In this document: positions 16,472-24,687 of the stretch, in pieces
Layout of the letters: the number at the start of each line of letters is the position of its first letter
How positions within the stretch are numbered: position 1 is the first letter of the stretch
Assembly (NCBI GenBank): GCA_964571965.1
Contig: CAZNFQ010000001.1
Span: forward strand, 32,932-96,931
Direction of reading: 5' to 3'
DNA length: 64,000 bases
Source of the DNA: Sabulitectum sp964571965
GTDB lineage: Bacteria; Fermentibacterota; Fermentibacteria; Fermentibacterales; JCC-6
Made by a program: the position numbers and the translations under genes
The notes under the pieces: model-generated
Told to the model about the DNA's origin: nothing
Databases searched by the model: none
The model's input: the letters and a program-made list of their open reading frames with translations, nothing else

Positions 16472-18093
16472 AAAAAGGCGCAGGCAGATTCATTCTCGGT
16501 ATCGAAGGACTTACGGCACTGGTTACCGGTGCATCGGCACTTGTTGCCTTCGTTTCTGCCCTGGTCCTCTGGATCGTCATAACAGATGCCCGTTCCACCA
16601 TCGAGGCCTCATCACTGGCCAGGGCCGAAAGCATATACTCTGCTCTGGGTTCCAGACCTTCCCAGAGCAAGCTGGAATCGCTTGTAAGTTCTACTGTTCC
16701 AGGCGGAGGTGTAAGGTCTGTTGCAGTTGCTTCAGGCGATGAAATAACTGCTTCGTACCCCCCGGTCTCACGGGAAGAGATCTTCCGTGAAAACACCGTG
16801 TGCTACACAGGTTCCAGAGGATACACCATCTACCTTCTCATGGAGCTGTCTCCGGTTCTTGTGCAGGGTGGGCCTGTGGTTTTTCTCCTTGTTATCATGG
16901 GCCTTTTCCTTACGGCAGTTGCCATTCTTGTTCCCTCTTACCTCAGAAGAAGGGTTCTGGAACCTCTCAGAAGCATACTCGGGCAGGCTGACCGGGTGGA
17001 GAAGGGCAGCGGCAGGTCAGCGGAAACAGCCGGAGCATCCTTCAGAAAACTCGTGGACCTTCTTGCCCGAAAGGACAGAGAGCTGGACACGATGCGCCGG
17101 GAGGCTCTGGCGAGAGCTGAAACCGCAGAATCAAGATCAGGCGCTGTCCTGGAGGCAATGGGCTCCGCGGTGATAGTGCTCAACAGGAATAACCTGCCTA
17201 CAATGTGGAACGCAAGAGCCTGCGAGATATTCGGTCCCATACAGAAGGGGGCCGGTTCTTCTCTGCTCACCGATGTTCTTTCACCCTTCACTCAGAGGGG
17301 CATTGAAGAATGGGACGGCGACAGCGGCGGAAGAACCTACCGTTACAGAGTCACAACCAGCCAGACCGGAGAGAAGGTGGTTCTTGCAACTGACGTAACC
17401 GCCTCACTGGCTCTTGAAAGAAAACTCACGGAAGAAAGCGCTCTGGCGGACCTTGGAGCTCTCTCCGCAGGTGTTGCCCACGAGATAGGCAATGCTCTCT
17501 GTGCCCTGGAGGGTTTCATGCAGCTTCTGGGAAGGGGCAGCGATTCCGCAAGGACCAGGGAAATACTGCAGGAAGCCGAATACGAACTTGCATCCGCCGG
17601 TAAGATCGTGGAGTCTTTCAGGAACCTGGCGCAGCAGAACAGCATCGAAAGTACCATGAGCTGCAGAGAAGCTGCAGATTCTATCAGGGGTTTGTGCGAA
17701 ACCTGCTCGGTGGTTTTCAGAACAGACTCGAAAATGGATGAAAACGTTTCCATACCGGGATCCGCGGTGATAATTGGAAGAATACTGGGCAACCTTGTAA
17801 ACAACGCTCTGAGGTATTCTTCCCCTGACAGCATTACGGTCACGGCGGAATGCAGGGGGGAAGAAACTTTTATATTCTCCGTTAAGGACGACGGGCCGGG
17901 TCTTCCCCCGGACCCGGAAGTGGTTTTCAGACCCATGTATACCACAGAGGGGGACAAAGGGGGTATGGGTCTCGGCCTTACAATAACAAGACGACTGGTA
18001 AGGGCCATGGGAGGTACGGTGAAGGCTTGCACCGGAAATGAAGGAGGCGCGGTTTTCACAGTTGCCATTCCTGTTTCCAGGGAGGACACATGA
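16468..18093 (+). CDS. Sensor histidine kinase, NtrB-type, with PAS domain
   Basis: About 541 residues. GTG 16468 is chosen because AGGAGG lies five bases upstream and it overlaps the preceding stop by four bases. Two membrane helices (residues about 8-35 and about 130-155) frame a periplasmic sensor region of about 95 residues. A HAMP-like segment and a coiled helix follow, then a PAS domain (AVIVLNRNNLPTMWNARA), the H-box (LGALSAGVAHEIGNALCAL), N-box (NLVNNALRYSS), G1 (VKDDGPGLPP) and G2 (GMGLGLTITRR). The kinase should autophosphorylate on the H-box His and pass phosphate to the NtrC-type regulator encoded next (ATGA overlap). Signal unknown. Confidence 0.92.
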   Translation: MKKGAGRFILGIEGLTALVTGASALVAFVSALVLWIVITDARSTIEASSLARAESIYSALGSRPSQSKLESLVSSTVPGGGVRSVAVASGDEITASYPPVSREEIFRENTVCYTGSRGYTIYLLMELSPVLVQGGPVVFLLVIMGLFLTAVAILVPSYLRRRVLEPLRSILGQADRVEKGSGRSAETAGASFRKLVDLLARKDRELDTMRREALARAETAESRSGAVLEAMGSAVIVLNRNNLPTMWNARACEIFGPIQKGAGSSLLTDVLSPFTQRGIEEWDGDSGGRTYRYRVTTSQTGEKVVLATDVTASLALERKLTEESALADLGALSAGVAHEIGNALCALEGFMQLLGRGSDSARTREILQEAEYELASAGKIVESFRNLAQQNSIESTMSCREAADSIRGLCETCSVVFRTDSKMDENVSIPGSAVIIGRILGNLVNNALRYSSPDSITVTAECRGEETFIFSVKDDGPGLPPDPEVVFRPMYTTEGDKGGMGLGLTITRRLVRAMGGTVKACTGNEGGAVFTVAIPVSREDT

Positions 18094-19370
18094 GAAAAAT
18101 ACTTCTCGTGGAGGACAAAAGGGGCATGCGGACCATGCTTACAACGGCCCTTTCCGAAGAGGGCTGGAATGTAACCGCTGTACAGGATGGCATGAGGGCC
18201 CTTGCATCTTTGAAAACTGAAAAATTCCATGTGCTTCTCACCGACGTTTGTCTTCCCGGAGACATTAACGGGCTGGATGTTCTAAGAGCCTCTCCTCCCG
18301 GTCTTCCCGCTGTTGTAATGACAGCCTTCGGAACCATCGACCTGGCGGTGCAGGCAATGAAGATGGGAGCCTGCGATTTCATAAGCAAACCCTTCGAACT
18401 GGATGAGCTCATTGAGAAACTCGGCGCTGTGTGCAGACATTCCTCAGACTTCATGCTCGGCGGCTCACCCGGGTTCACCAAAGTACTCGAAAGAGCTGAA
18501 AGGGCCGCCGGCAGCGGTATGAACATTCTCGTATCCGGTGAAAGCGGAACCGGAAAAGAGCTTCTCGCCCGCAGAATTCACCAGCTGAGCAGACGGAAGG
18601 ACGGCCCCTTCATCCCGGTGAACTGCGCCGCCATACCCGAGAATCTCATGGAAAGCGAACTTTTCGGAGCGGAAAAGGGGGCATATACCGGTTCATCCGA
18701 GGCCAGACCGGGCCGTTTCACAATGGCAATGGGGGGCATGATCTTTCTGGATGAGATCGGTGATCTGGGGCTTGCCCTTCAGGGCAAACTTCTCAGAGTA
18801 CTGGAATCAGGCACATATCATTCAGTGGGCAGGGCGGAGGAACTCAGTACTGACGCTCTGGTCATATCCGCCAGCAACAGAGATCTCCGGGAGATGGTCA
18901 CCGCGGGAAAATTCAGGGAAGATCTCTTCTACAGGATCGCTGAATTTCCCCTTGAACTGCCTCCGCTCAGGGAGAGGGGGGAAGACCTGGAACTGCTGGC
19001 AACGCATTTCAAGGAAAGATACGGAGGGAAGGACTTCACTCCCGGAGCACTTTATCTTCTGAAGACTTATCCCTGGCCGGGGAATATACGTGAGATGCGC
19101 AACCATATCAGAAGGGCCTGTATCAATTCCAGGGACGGCATCATTACGGCTGATCTTCTCGAAATCACCCTGAAGGATGAAGGCGGAATGTGTACCGGTT
19201 CCCTTCTGGAAGAATCGGCAATGGCGGCGAAGAAACGGGAGTTCGAACTCATATCAGGGGCACTGAAGGAAACGGACGGCAACAGAACCAGGGCTGCGGA
19301 ACTGCTGGGAGTGAGTTACAGAACCCTGCTGAACAAGCTGAAGGAAATGGAGCAGAAGCCCCATGGATAA
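18090..19370 (+). CDS. NtrC-family sigma54-dependent response regulator
   Basis: 426 residues in three domains. The receiver (1-115) has acidic pair E8-D9, phospho-acceptor D52, T78 and K100. The AAA+ domain has Walker A (GESGTGKE, about 150-157), the sigma54-contacting loop as GAYTG (197-201, a variant of GAFTG), Walker B (GGMIFLDEIGDL) and sensor motifs. A Fis-type helix-turn-helix closes the protein (NRTRAAELLGVSYRTLLNKL). It activates sigma54 promoters after phosphorylation by the kinase upstream. I found no convincing -24/-12 promoter in the window, so its targets probably lie elsewhere. It overlaps queC by 8 nt. Confidence 0.95.
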   Translation: MRKILLVEDKRGMRTMLTTALSEEGWNVTAVQDGMRALASLKTEKFHVLLTDVCLPGDINGLDVLRASPPGLPAVVMTAFGTIDLAVQAMKMGACDFISKPFELDELIEKLGAVCRHSSDFMLGGSPGFTKVLERAERAAGSGMNILVSGESGTGKELLARRIHQLSRRKDGPFIPVNCAAIPENLMESELFGAEKGAYTGSSEARPGRFTMAMGGMIFLDEIGDLGLALQGKLLRVLESGTYHSVGRAEELSTDALVISASNRDLREMVTAGKFREDLFYRIAEFPLELPPLRERGEDLELLATHFKERYGGKDFTPGALYLLKTYPWPGNIREMRNHIRRACINSRDGIITADLLEITLKDEGGMCTGSLLEESAMAAKKREFELISGALKETDGNRTRAAELLGVSYRTLLNKLKEMEQKPHG

Positions 19371-20031
19371 AGCAGTCATTCTTCTCAGCGGAGGGCTGGA
19401 CTCCACCACGGTTGCCGCAATGGTAAGTTCCATGGGGATGGAGATCCATGCCCTTTCTTTCAGTTACGGTCAGAGACACACCATAGAACTGGATATGGCT
19501 GTAAGGACAGCAGCCAGATATCAGGCACAGGAACACGTTATCATCGATCTGGATCCGGAACCCTTCAGGGGTTCCTCTCTAACCGGGGATGGCGATGTTC
19601 CAACCTCCGGTATAACAGGCGAGATCCCGTCCACATACGTTCCTGCCAGAAACACGGTATTTCTGTCCTTTGCCCTGGGAATAGCCGAAACCAGAGATGC
19701 AGGCCATATATTCACAGGGGTGAATGCCGTTGACTACAGCGGTTATCCGGACTGCAGACCGGAATACATTGAAGCCTTCAGGAAGCTTTCTGCCCTTGCA
19801 ACCAGGACCGCCGTTCTGGGCCGGCCTCCGGTTATACACGCTCCCCTCATGCACATGACCAAGGCAGAGATAATAAGGAAAGGGCTTGAACTGGGAGTTG
19901 ATTACAGCAATACCATAAGCTGCTACAATCCGAATTCAGCCGGATTAAGCTGCGGGACCTGCGATTCCTGCAGGCTGAGGCTCAGGGCCTTCATGGAAAA
20001 CGGAATGAAGGATCCGGCTCCCTATGCCTGA
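19363..20031 (+). CDS. queC: 7-cyano-7-deazaguanine (preQ0) synthase QueC
   Basis: 222 residues, the usual size. The ATP-pyrophosphatase P-loop LLSGGLDSTT is at the N-terminus and the zinc-binding CYNPNSAGLSCGTCDSC element near the C-terminus. QueC converts 7-carboxy-7-deazaguanine with ammonia and ATP to preQ0. The gene overlaps the response regulator by 8 nt and queE by 8 nt, so the pathway genes are coupled to the two-component system. There is no room for a preQ1 riboswitch ahead of it. Confidence 0.97.
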   Translation: MDKAVILLSGGLDSTTVAAMVSSMGMEIHALSFSYGQRHTIELDMAVRTAARYQAQEHVIIDLDPEPFRGSSLTGDGDVPTSGITGEIPSTYVPARNTVFLSFALGIAETRDAGHIFTGVNAVDYSGYPDCRPEYIEAFRKLSALATRTAVLGRPPVIHAPLMHMTKAEIIRKGLELGVDYSNTISCYNPNSAGLSCGTCDSCRLRLRAFMENGMKDPAPYA

Positions 20032-20626
20032 CTATCTCGTTAAGGAGATACACCTTACACTGCAGGGTGAAGGAGCAAACACAGGCAGAACGGTGGTCCT
20101 CCTTCGTTTCGCCGGATGCAACCTTTCCTGCTCCTGGTGCGATACCGATCATTCCCCGGTCCATCCGGGTGTCAGGGGCGGGGTTTATTCCGATCCGGAC
20201 CGACTGGCAGACTCCATTCTAAGCCTGTGGCCCCGGAACAGTGACCATCCTGTGGTTCTCTGCACCGGTGGAGAACCTCTGCTTCAGCTTGACCCGCCAC
20301 TTGTGGACAGGCTAAGAAGCAGGAATGCTGAGATCCTTCTGGAAACCAATGGGACGATTGAGGTCCCGGATGGTATTGACTGGGTCTGCGTAAGTCCCAA
20401 AAATGACCGTGCAGTGGTGACAAAAGGCGATGAAGTGAAGCTTGTTTGGCCTTCGGAGTCCATTGATCCTGACTTGTGGATAAAAAGGGATTTCAGGTAT
20501 TTCTGGCTTCAGCCCCTTTACGGAAACGAATACGAAAAGAACCTGGAAAAGTGCATCAGACGGTGCATCGAAGACCCGCGCTGGCGGCTCGGGCTTCAGA
20601 CTCACAGATTCACAGGCATTCCATAG
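20024..20626 (+). CDS. queE: 7-carboxy-7-deazaguanine synthase QueE (radical SAM)
   Basis: 200 residues. The N-terminal LTLQGEGANTGRTVVLLRF leads to the shortened radical-SAM cluster motif CNLSCSWCD (C-x3-C-x2-C), followed by TGGEPLLQ. It rearranges 6-carboxy-tetrahydropterin to 7-carboxy-7-deazaguanine using SAM and a [4Fe-4S] cluster. It lies between queC and queD, and the pathway order suggests a single transcript. Confidence 0.95.
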   Translation: MPDYLVKEIHLTLQGEGANTGRTVVLLRFAGCNLSCSWCDTDHSPVHPGVRGGVYSDPDRLADSILSLWPRNSDHPVVLCTGGEPLLQLDPPLVDRLRSRNAEILLETNGTIEVPDGIDWVCVSPKNDRAVVTKGDEVKLVWPSESIDPDLWIKRDFRYFWLQPLYGNEYEKNLEKCIRRCIEDPRWRLGLQTHRFTGIP

Positions 20627-20634
20627 GAGACAAA

Positions 20635-20988
20635 ATGGAGATCTACCGAGAGTTCACGTTCGATGCTGCCCATTGTCTGTCAGCCCTTCCTGATACTCAC
20701 AGATGCAGCGCATTGCATGGTCATACTTTTTCCGTTACAGTTCATCTTGAAGGCGAAACTGATCCTGAAATGGGATGGGTAAGGGACTACGGCGAAATAA
20801 AGGAAATATGCTCACCTGTGATAGAAATACTGGATCACTCCTATCTGAATGATGTACCCGGTCTGGAGAATCCCACAAGCGAGAATATCGCAGTGTGGCT
20901 GTGGAACAGGATCAAACCCGGATTACCCGAGCTCTCCATGATAGAAGTTAAGGAAACACCGGGGACGGGCTGCAGGTACAGGGGATGA
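20635..20988 (+). CDS. queD: 6-carboxy-5,6,7,8-tetrahydropterin synthase QueD
   Basis: 117 residues from ATG 20635, with AGGAGA five bases upstream; longer in-frame codons run back into queE and are rejected. The zinc-binding His residues (FDAAHC, LHGHTF) and the catalytic Cys just before them (HRCSALHGH) are present, as is the PTSENIAVWLW element and the C-terminal VKET. It converts dihydroneopterin triphosphate to 6-carboxy-tetrahydropterin. Its stop overlaps folE2 by four bases. Confidence 0.95.
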   Translation: MEIYREFTFDAAHCLSALPDTHRCSALHGHTFSVTVHLEGETDPEMGWVRDYGEIKEICSPVIEILDHSYLNDVPGLENPTSENIAVWLWNRIKPGLPELSMIEVKETPGTGCRYRG

Positions 20989-21782
20989 AAGACATTCAGA
21001 ACCAGAGGGATAACAGGAACATTCCCCTGAAGGAAGCGGGAATCACAGACCTGAGATATCCCATTAAAATACTGGACAAAGAGAACAAAGAGCAGAACAC
21101 CATTGCTGATATATCAATGTCAGTCAGCCTTCCCCATGATTTCAAAGGCACTCACATGAGCCGTTTCATCGAGGTTCTTGGTGAAACAGGCTGCCGTTTC
21201 CACGGGAAGACCATCCCGCTTATACTGAAAAAGCTGAAGAAGAAACTCCATGCTGAAAAAGCAGCTGTGAGAATATCTTTTCCGTATTTTCTCACAAGGA
21301 AAGCTCCAGTTTCAGGGGCCCATGCAAAAATGGGCTACTCCTGCGTTTTCACCGGGAAAACACGGGGAGCGGAAGACGATTTCATTCTTACCGTTACAGT
21401 TCCTGTGAGTACGCTCTGTCCCTGCAGCAAAGAGATAAGCCTGAAGGGTGCCCACAATCAGCGGGGTTACGTTACAATGGACGTGCGAACGCGGCCACTC
21501 GAGGACGGCACTTTCGAGCTGCTCTGGATAGAGGAACTTGTGGAAATAGCAGAGAATTCCGCATCATCCCCACTTTACACAATACTGAAGCGTCCTGACG
21601 AGAAGTTCGTCACCGAACAGGCTTATGACAATCCTGTATTCGTGGAAGACATAGTTAGAAGTGTATCCGAGAAACTCATGGATGATCCGCGGGTGGTCTG
21701 GTTCAAGGTCAGGGCCGAAAACCATGAAAGCATACACAATCACAATGCATATGCCGTTGTTTCCTGGAGCCGCCCTCAGTGA
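20985..21782 (+). CDS. folE2: GTP cyclohydrolase I type 2 (FolE2)
   Basis: 265 residues. The signature VSTLCPCSKEISLKGAHNQRG identifies the FolE2 (GTP cyclohydrolase IB) family, whose Cys can bind different metals and which can replace FolE. It makes dihydroneopterin triphosphate from GTP, the entry to both folate and queuosine synthesis. The clustering with queD, queE and queC argues for the queuosine role here. The 3' end overlaps the convergent queF by 7 nt. Confidence 0.96.
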   Translation: MKDIQNQRDNRNIPLKEAGITDLRYPIKILDKENKEQNTIADISMSVSLPHDFKGTHMSRFIEVLGETGCRFHGKTIPLILKKLKKKLHAEKAAVRISFPYFLTRKAPVSGAHAKMGYSCVFTGKTRGAEDDFILTVTVPVSTLCPCSKEISLKGAHNQRGYVTMDVRTRPLEDGTFELLWIEELVEIAENSASSPLYTILKRPDEKFVTEQAYDNPVFVEDIVRSVSEKLMDDPRVVWFKVRAENHESIHNHNAYAVVSWSRPQ

Positions 21783-22171
21783 TTCCTGTACTCAGCCTCA
21801 ACTGAGATACCTATTCCGCCCCTTACGCCGAAATCTGCCACAACTCTGCACCACCTTGGCTTCAGAGCCTCTACGAGATCTGAAAGGATCAGGTTCGCGG
21901 CATGCTCATGAAATATCCCCCTGTTCCTGTATGTGCCTATATACAGTTTCAGTGATTTCGATTCCACTATGCTCAGGTCGGGGATGTAAGTAATGGTGAT
22001 CATGGCAAAATCAGGCTGCCCGGTCATGGGGCATACGCAGGTGAATTCATTTGTTGAGAGGGTAACGGTATAGTCTCTTTCAGGATTCCTGTTGGGAAAT
22101 GTTTCAAGTCCGCTGAACTCCGCGGTGTTATCCCCGAGAAGGGTCAGTCCGTGGTTATCTTCGGATGTCAT
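21776..22171 (-). CDS. queF: NADPH-dependent preQ0 reductase QueF (type I)
   Basis: 131 residues, matching the short unimodular type. The catalytic Cys lies in FTCVCPMTGQPDFA, and the substrate/NADPH-binding element is ESKSLKLYIGTYRNRGIFHEH. It reduces preQ0 to preQ1, the base inserted into tRNA by Tgt, so with the four genes across the convergent junction the whole GTP-to-preQ1 path is present. It is read last in a minus-strand run gatE-kinase-queF and starts inside the kinase gene (17-nt overlap). Confidence 0.96.
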   Translation of the reverse strand: MTSEDNHGLTLLGDNTAEFSGLETFPNRNPERDYTVTLSTNEFTCVCPMTGQPDFAMITITYIPDLSIVESKSLKLYIGTYRNRGIFHEHAANLILSDLVEALKPRWCRVVADFGVRGGIGISVEAEYRNH

Positions 22172-24674
22172 CTTTGCTCTCCTTTCTCAGCTCATCAGCT
22201 ATGATGCGGACAAGATCATTTATTGCATAGGGCTTGCTCAGCATTCTGTGCCTGCCGGACAGCACCGAAAGACTGTCGCCGGCGTAGCCTGACGTAAAGA
22301 TTACCGGCACGTGAAAACCTGCCGAGCATATCTTCCTGTAAGCGTCCGGACCATTGAGAACGGGCATGACCACGTCGAATACAAGAATGTCCACGGATTC
22401 CGGCCTGGACAGGAAGATGTCCACTGCCTCACTTCCGTCTGCCGCTTTCAGAACTTTGATACCGGAAGCCATCAGACCTTCCATGGTCAGTTTTCTTACC
22501 TGGGTATCATCCTCCGCAAGAAGAACAGTTACCGAGGAAACATCTGCCGGATATTCGGAATACTCCACGGATCTCTCCGCAACACTCACTTCAGACCCAT
22601 CACAGATCGGGAAGTACAGGGATATCTCGAAACCCCTTTCGGGAAGGTTACCTGCCTGAATCGCTCCACCGTGTGATTCCATTATTCCAAGAACGGTTGA
22701 TAGACCAAGACCGGTTCCCCTGTCTATCTGTTTGGTGGTGTAGAAAGGCTCGAAGATCATGCTGTGTTTCTCCGGTGGGATCCCCGGGCCCGAATCCCTA
22801 ACCGTAAGTGACAGATAGCGTCCGGGGTGGATGGTTCCCGCCAGAAGCCTGCTGGTCTCTTCGCAAAGGTGCTCTCTCAGGACTATCTCTATTTGTCCGC
22901 CTTCCGGCATGGCATCCCTGGAGTTTATGCACAGGTTCATGAGAACCTGTTCTATCTGACCGGCATCACCCATTACAGGCGGCATGTTCTCCGGTATGTC
23001 CGGAGAGATTACGATGTTTTCCTCCATTATCCTCTTGAGAAGCTTCAGGAAGTTCAGTGTGGTTCCGGAAAGGTCGAGAATTTTAAGTTCCGGTGTTTTA
23101 TCCCTGCTGAACAGCAGAAGCTGCCTGACAAGTTCCCTTCCCTTCTTCGATGCATCGAGGATAGGTTTGGCCAGATCGCATGTTACACGATCATTTTCAG
23201 AGACTTTCTTCAGAATTTCAGTGTATCCCATTATCACGTGCAGAAGGTTGTTGAAATCGTGTGCCACCCCTCCTGCGAGCCTTCCGATGCTCTCCATCTT
23301 CTGTGACTGAAGGTCCTCGATCTCTTTTTCCATGAGATCGAGCTCTTTTTCCTTTATCACCGTTGTCTCGTAGAGAATCCCCGTTATTTCCACAGGGGTT
23401 CCCCCGGAGTCCTCGTCGCTTATCCTGGCACCGGTATTGAACCATCTCTTAATGCCGTCAAAGCCTGTATAGCTTACTTCTCCGAAGATGCTGCGCCTTG
23501 TTCCCGTCTGAAGCTCCGAGAATGCAGGCTGCAAATCGGAAGACATCTCCGTACCGAGAAGAAAGTGCGAGAAAAGAGGGGGCTTCTCCTCAGGTGAGTA
23601 TTTGAGAAGACGGAAGAAATCTTCATCGGCCATGAGTTCGTCCCGTATGAGATCCGCTTTCCAGAGAACGGCACCTGAAGCATCCAGGGCCAGCTTCAGC
23701 TGATCGATTCTACGCTGAAGAGCGATCTCGGTATTCACCAGTCTGGTTATATCCACAGAAATGACGAGGGTGCAGTTCCTGCCCCTGTAGAAAAGCTCTC
23801 TTGCATGGATTAGAAAGGTCAGTTTTCCCCGCTCTCCAACAACTATCTCCATTGGAATGGCATCGGGTTTATCCCCTTCTGCCACCCTGTTCAGAAACTC
23901 AGTTATGGGTCCGCGGCTTTCAGGGGCCACAATATCGAGAAGATCGCTGTTTCCCGGATCGAATCTGGTAAAACCGAATCTGTTCAGCAGGGAGGTATTG
24001 ATGTATACGATCTCAGTTCCGTCCAGAACCGTAATCCCGATGTTCCTGTCCAGTGATATTTCTTCGAAAAGGTCACTTACTTCCTGAAGTCTGCTCAGGG
24101 TTTCCTGATGCAGCGCCTCCCGGTTTCTGATGAGAAAAATGGCCAGAATGGACAGAATGGACCCTGCAGTGAGGGGAATGAAGGTTTCCCTGAGAACTGT
24201 CATTGCTATTCCACCGGGAAGGGTGAGTATCCATATGTAGTATATGAAAGCTGATCCGATTCCCGCGATAACCTGAAAAAGTATGCCTGAGGATTTCTTC
24301 TGGAACATCCGCAGTATCATTCCGAAGAAGAATGCGCTGAAGATTATCCCGATTCCGGCGTTCATTCCCGCTCCACCTATGAACAGACGGTATAAGAGCA
24401 GTGGAACAATTGTTATCAGCCCCACGACGGGACCGCCGGTGAGCACCGCCACCACGATAATGGGGGTACGCATGTCTATGAGTACCAGTGGACGGACTTC
24501 CACGCTGAACATCATTGCAAGGATCCCGCAGAGGGCGAATGCAATGCCCTGGATCAGCCAGCTTCTGCCGCGGCTGCCCAGCAATTTCCATCTGGAAAAT
24601 CTGGTGACCATAAGAAAGGCCAGAACCAGAAGAGATGCGTTCTGTATAAGAGCTTTCAAAACCTCGGTTCTCAA
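22155..24674 (-). CDS. Hybrid sensor histidine kinase with 5TMR-LYT-like input domain, PAS domains and C-terminal receiver
   Basis: 839 residues from TTG 24674, with GGAG seven bases upstream. About six N-terminal helices contain DMRTPIIVVAVLTGGPVVGL and a Gly-rich loop, typical of the 5TM-5TMR_LYT membrane sensor. Two PAS-like domains follow, then HisKA (RLAGGVAHDFNNLLHVIMGY), HATPase (NLCINSRDAM, DSGPGIPP, GTGLGLSTV) and a receiver with LLAEDD and phospho-acceptor Asp in LVFDVVMPVLNG. No DNA-binding output is present, so phosphate may pass to another protein or reset the kinase. It begins 13 nt after gatE and overlaps queF. Confidence 0.92.
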   Translation of the reverse strand: MRTEVLKALIQNASLLVLAFLMVTRFSRWKLLGSRGRSWLIQGIAFALCGILAMMFSVEVRPLVLIDMRTPIIVVAVLTGGPVVGLITIVPLLLYRLFIGGAGMNAGIGIIFSAFFFGMILRMFQKKSSGILFQVIAGIGSAFIYYIWILTLPGGIAMTVLRETFIPLTAGSILSILAIFLIRNREALHQETLSRLQEVSDLFEEISLDRNIGITVLDGTEIVYINTSLLNRFGFTRFDPGNSDLLDIVAPESRGPITEFLNRVAEGDKPDAIPMEIVVGERGKLTFLIHARELFYRGRNCTLVISVDITRLVNTEIALQRRIDQLKLALDASGAVLWKADLIRDELMADEDFFRLLKYSPEEKPPLFSHFLLGTEMSSDLQPAFSELQTGTRRSIFGEVSYTGFDGIKRWFNTGARISDEDSGGTPVEITGILYETTVIKEKELDLMEKEIEDLQSQKMESIGRLAGGVAHDFNNLLHVIMGYTEILKKVSENDRVTCDLAKPILDASKKGRELVRQLLLFSRDKTPELKILDLSGTTLNFLKLLKRIMEENIVISPDIPENMPPVMGDAGQIEQVLMNLCINSRDAMPEGGQIEIVLREHLCEETSRLLAGTIHPGRYLSLTVRDSGPGIPPEKHSMIFEPFYTTKQIDRGTGLGLSTVLGIMESHGGAIQAGNLPERGFEISLYFPICDGSEVSVAERSVEYSEYPADVSSVTVLLAEDDTQVRKLTMEGLMASGIKVLKAADGSEAVDIFLSRPESVDILVFDVVMPVLNGPDAYRKICSAGFHVPVIFTSGYAGDSLSVLSGRHRMLSKPYAINDLVRIIADELRKESKDDIRR

Positions 24675-24687
24675 TGCAAGCTCCGGT

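Noticed and set aside
19300..19370. preQ1 riboswitch ahead of queC
   Set aside because: queC starts inside the regulator gene, so no leader exists and no preQ1-type pseudoknot was seen.
16468..19370. Sigma54 (-24/-12) promoters for the NtrC-type regulator
   Set aside because: Scanning by eye for GG and GC boxes at the right spacing gave no convincing match anywhere in the window.
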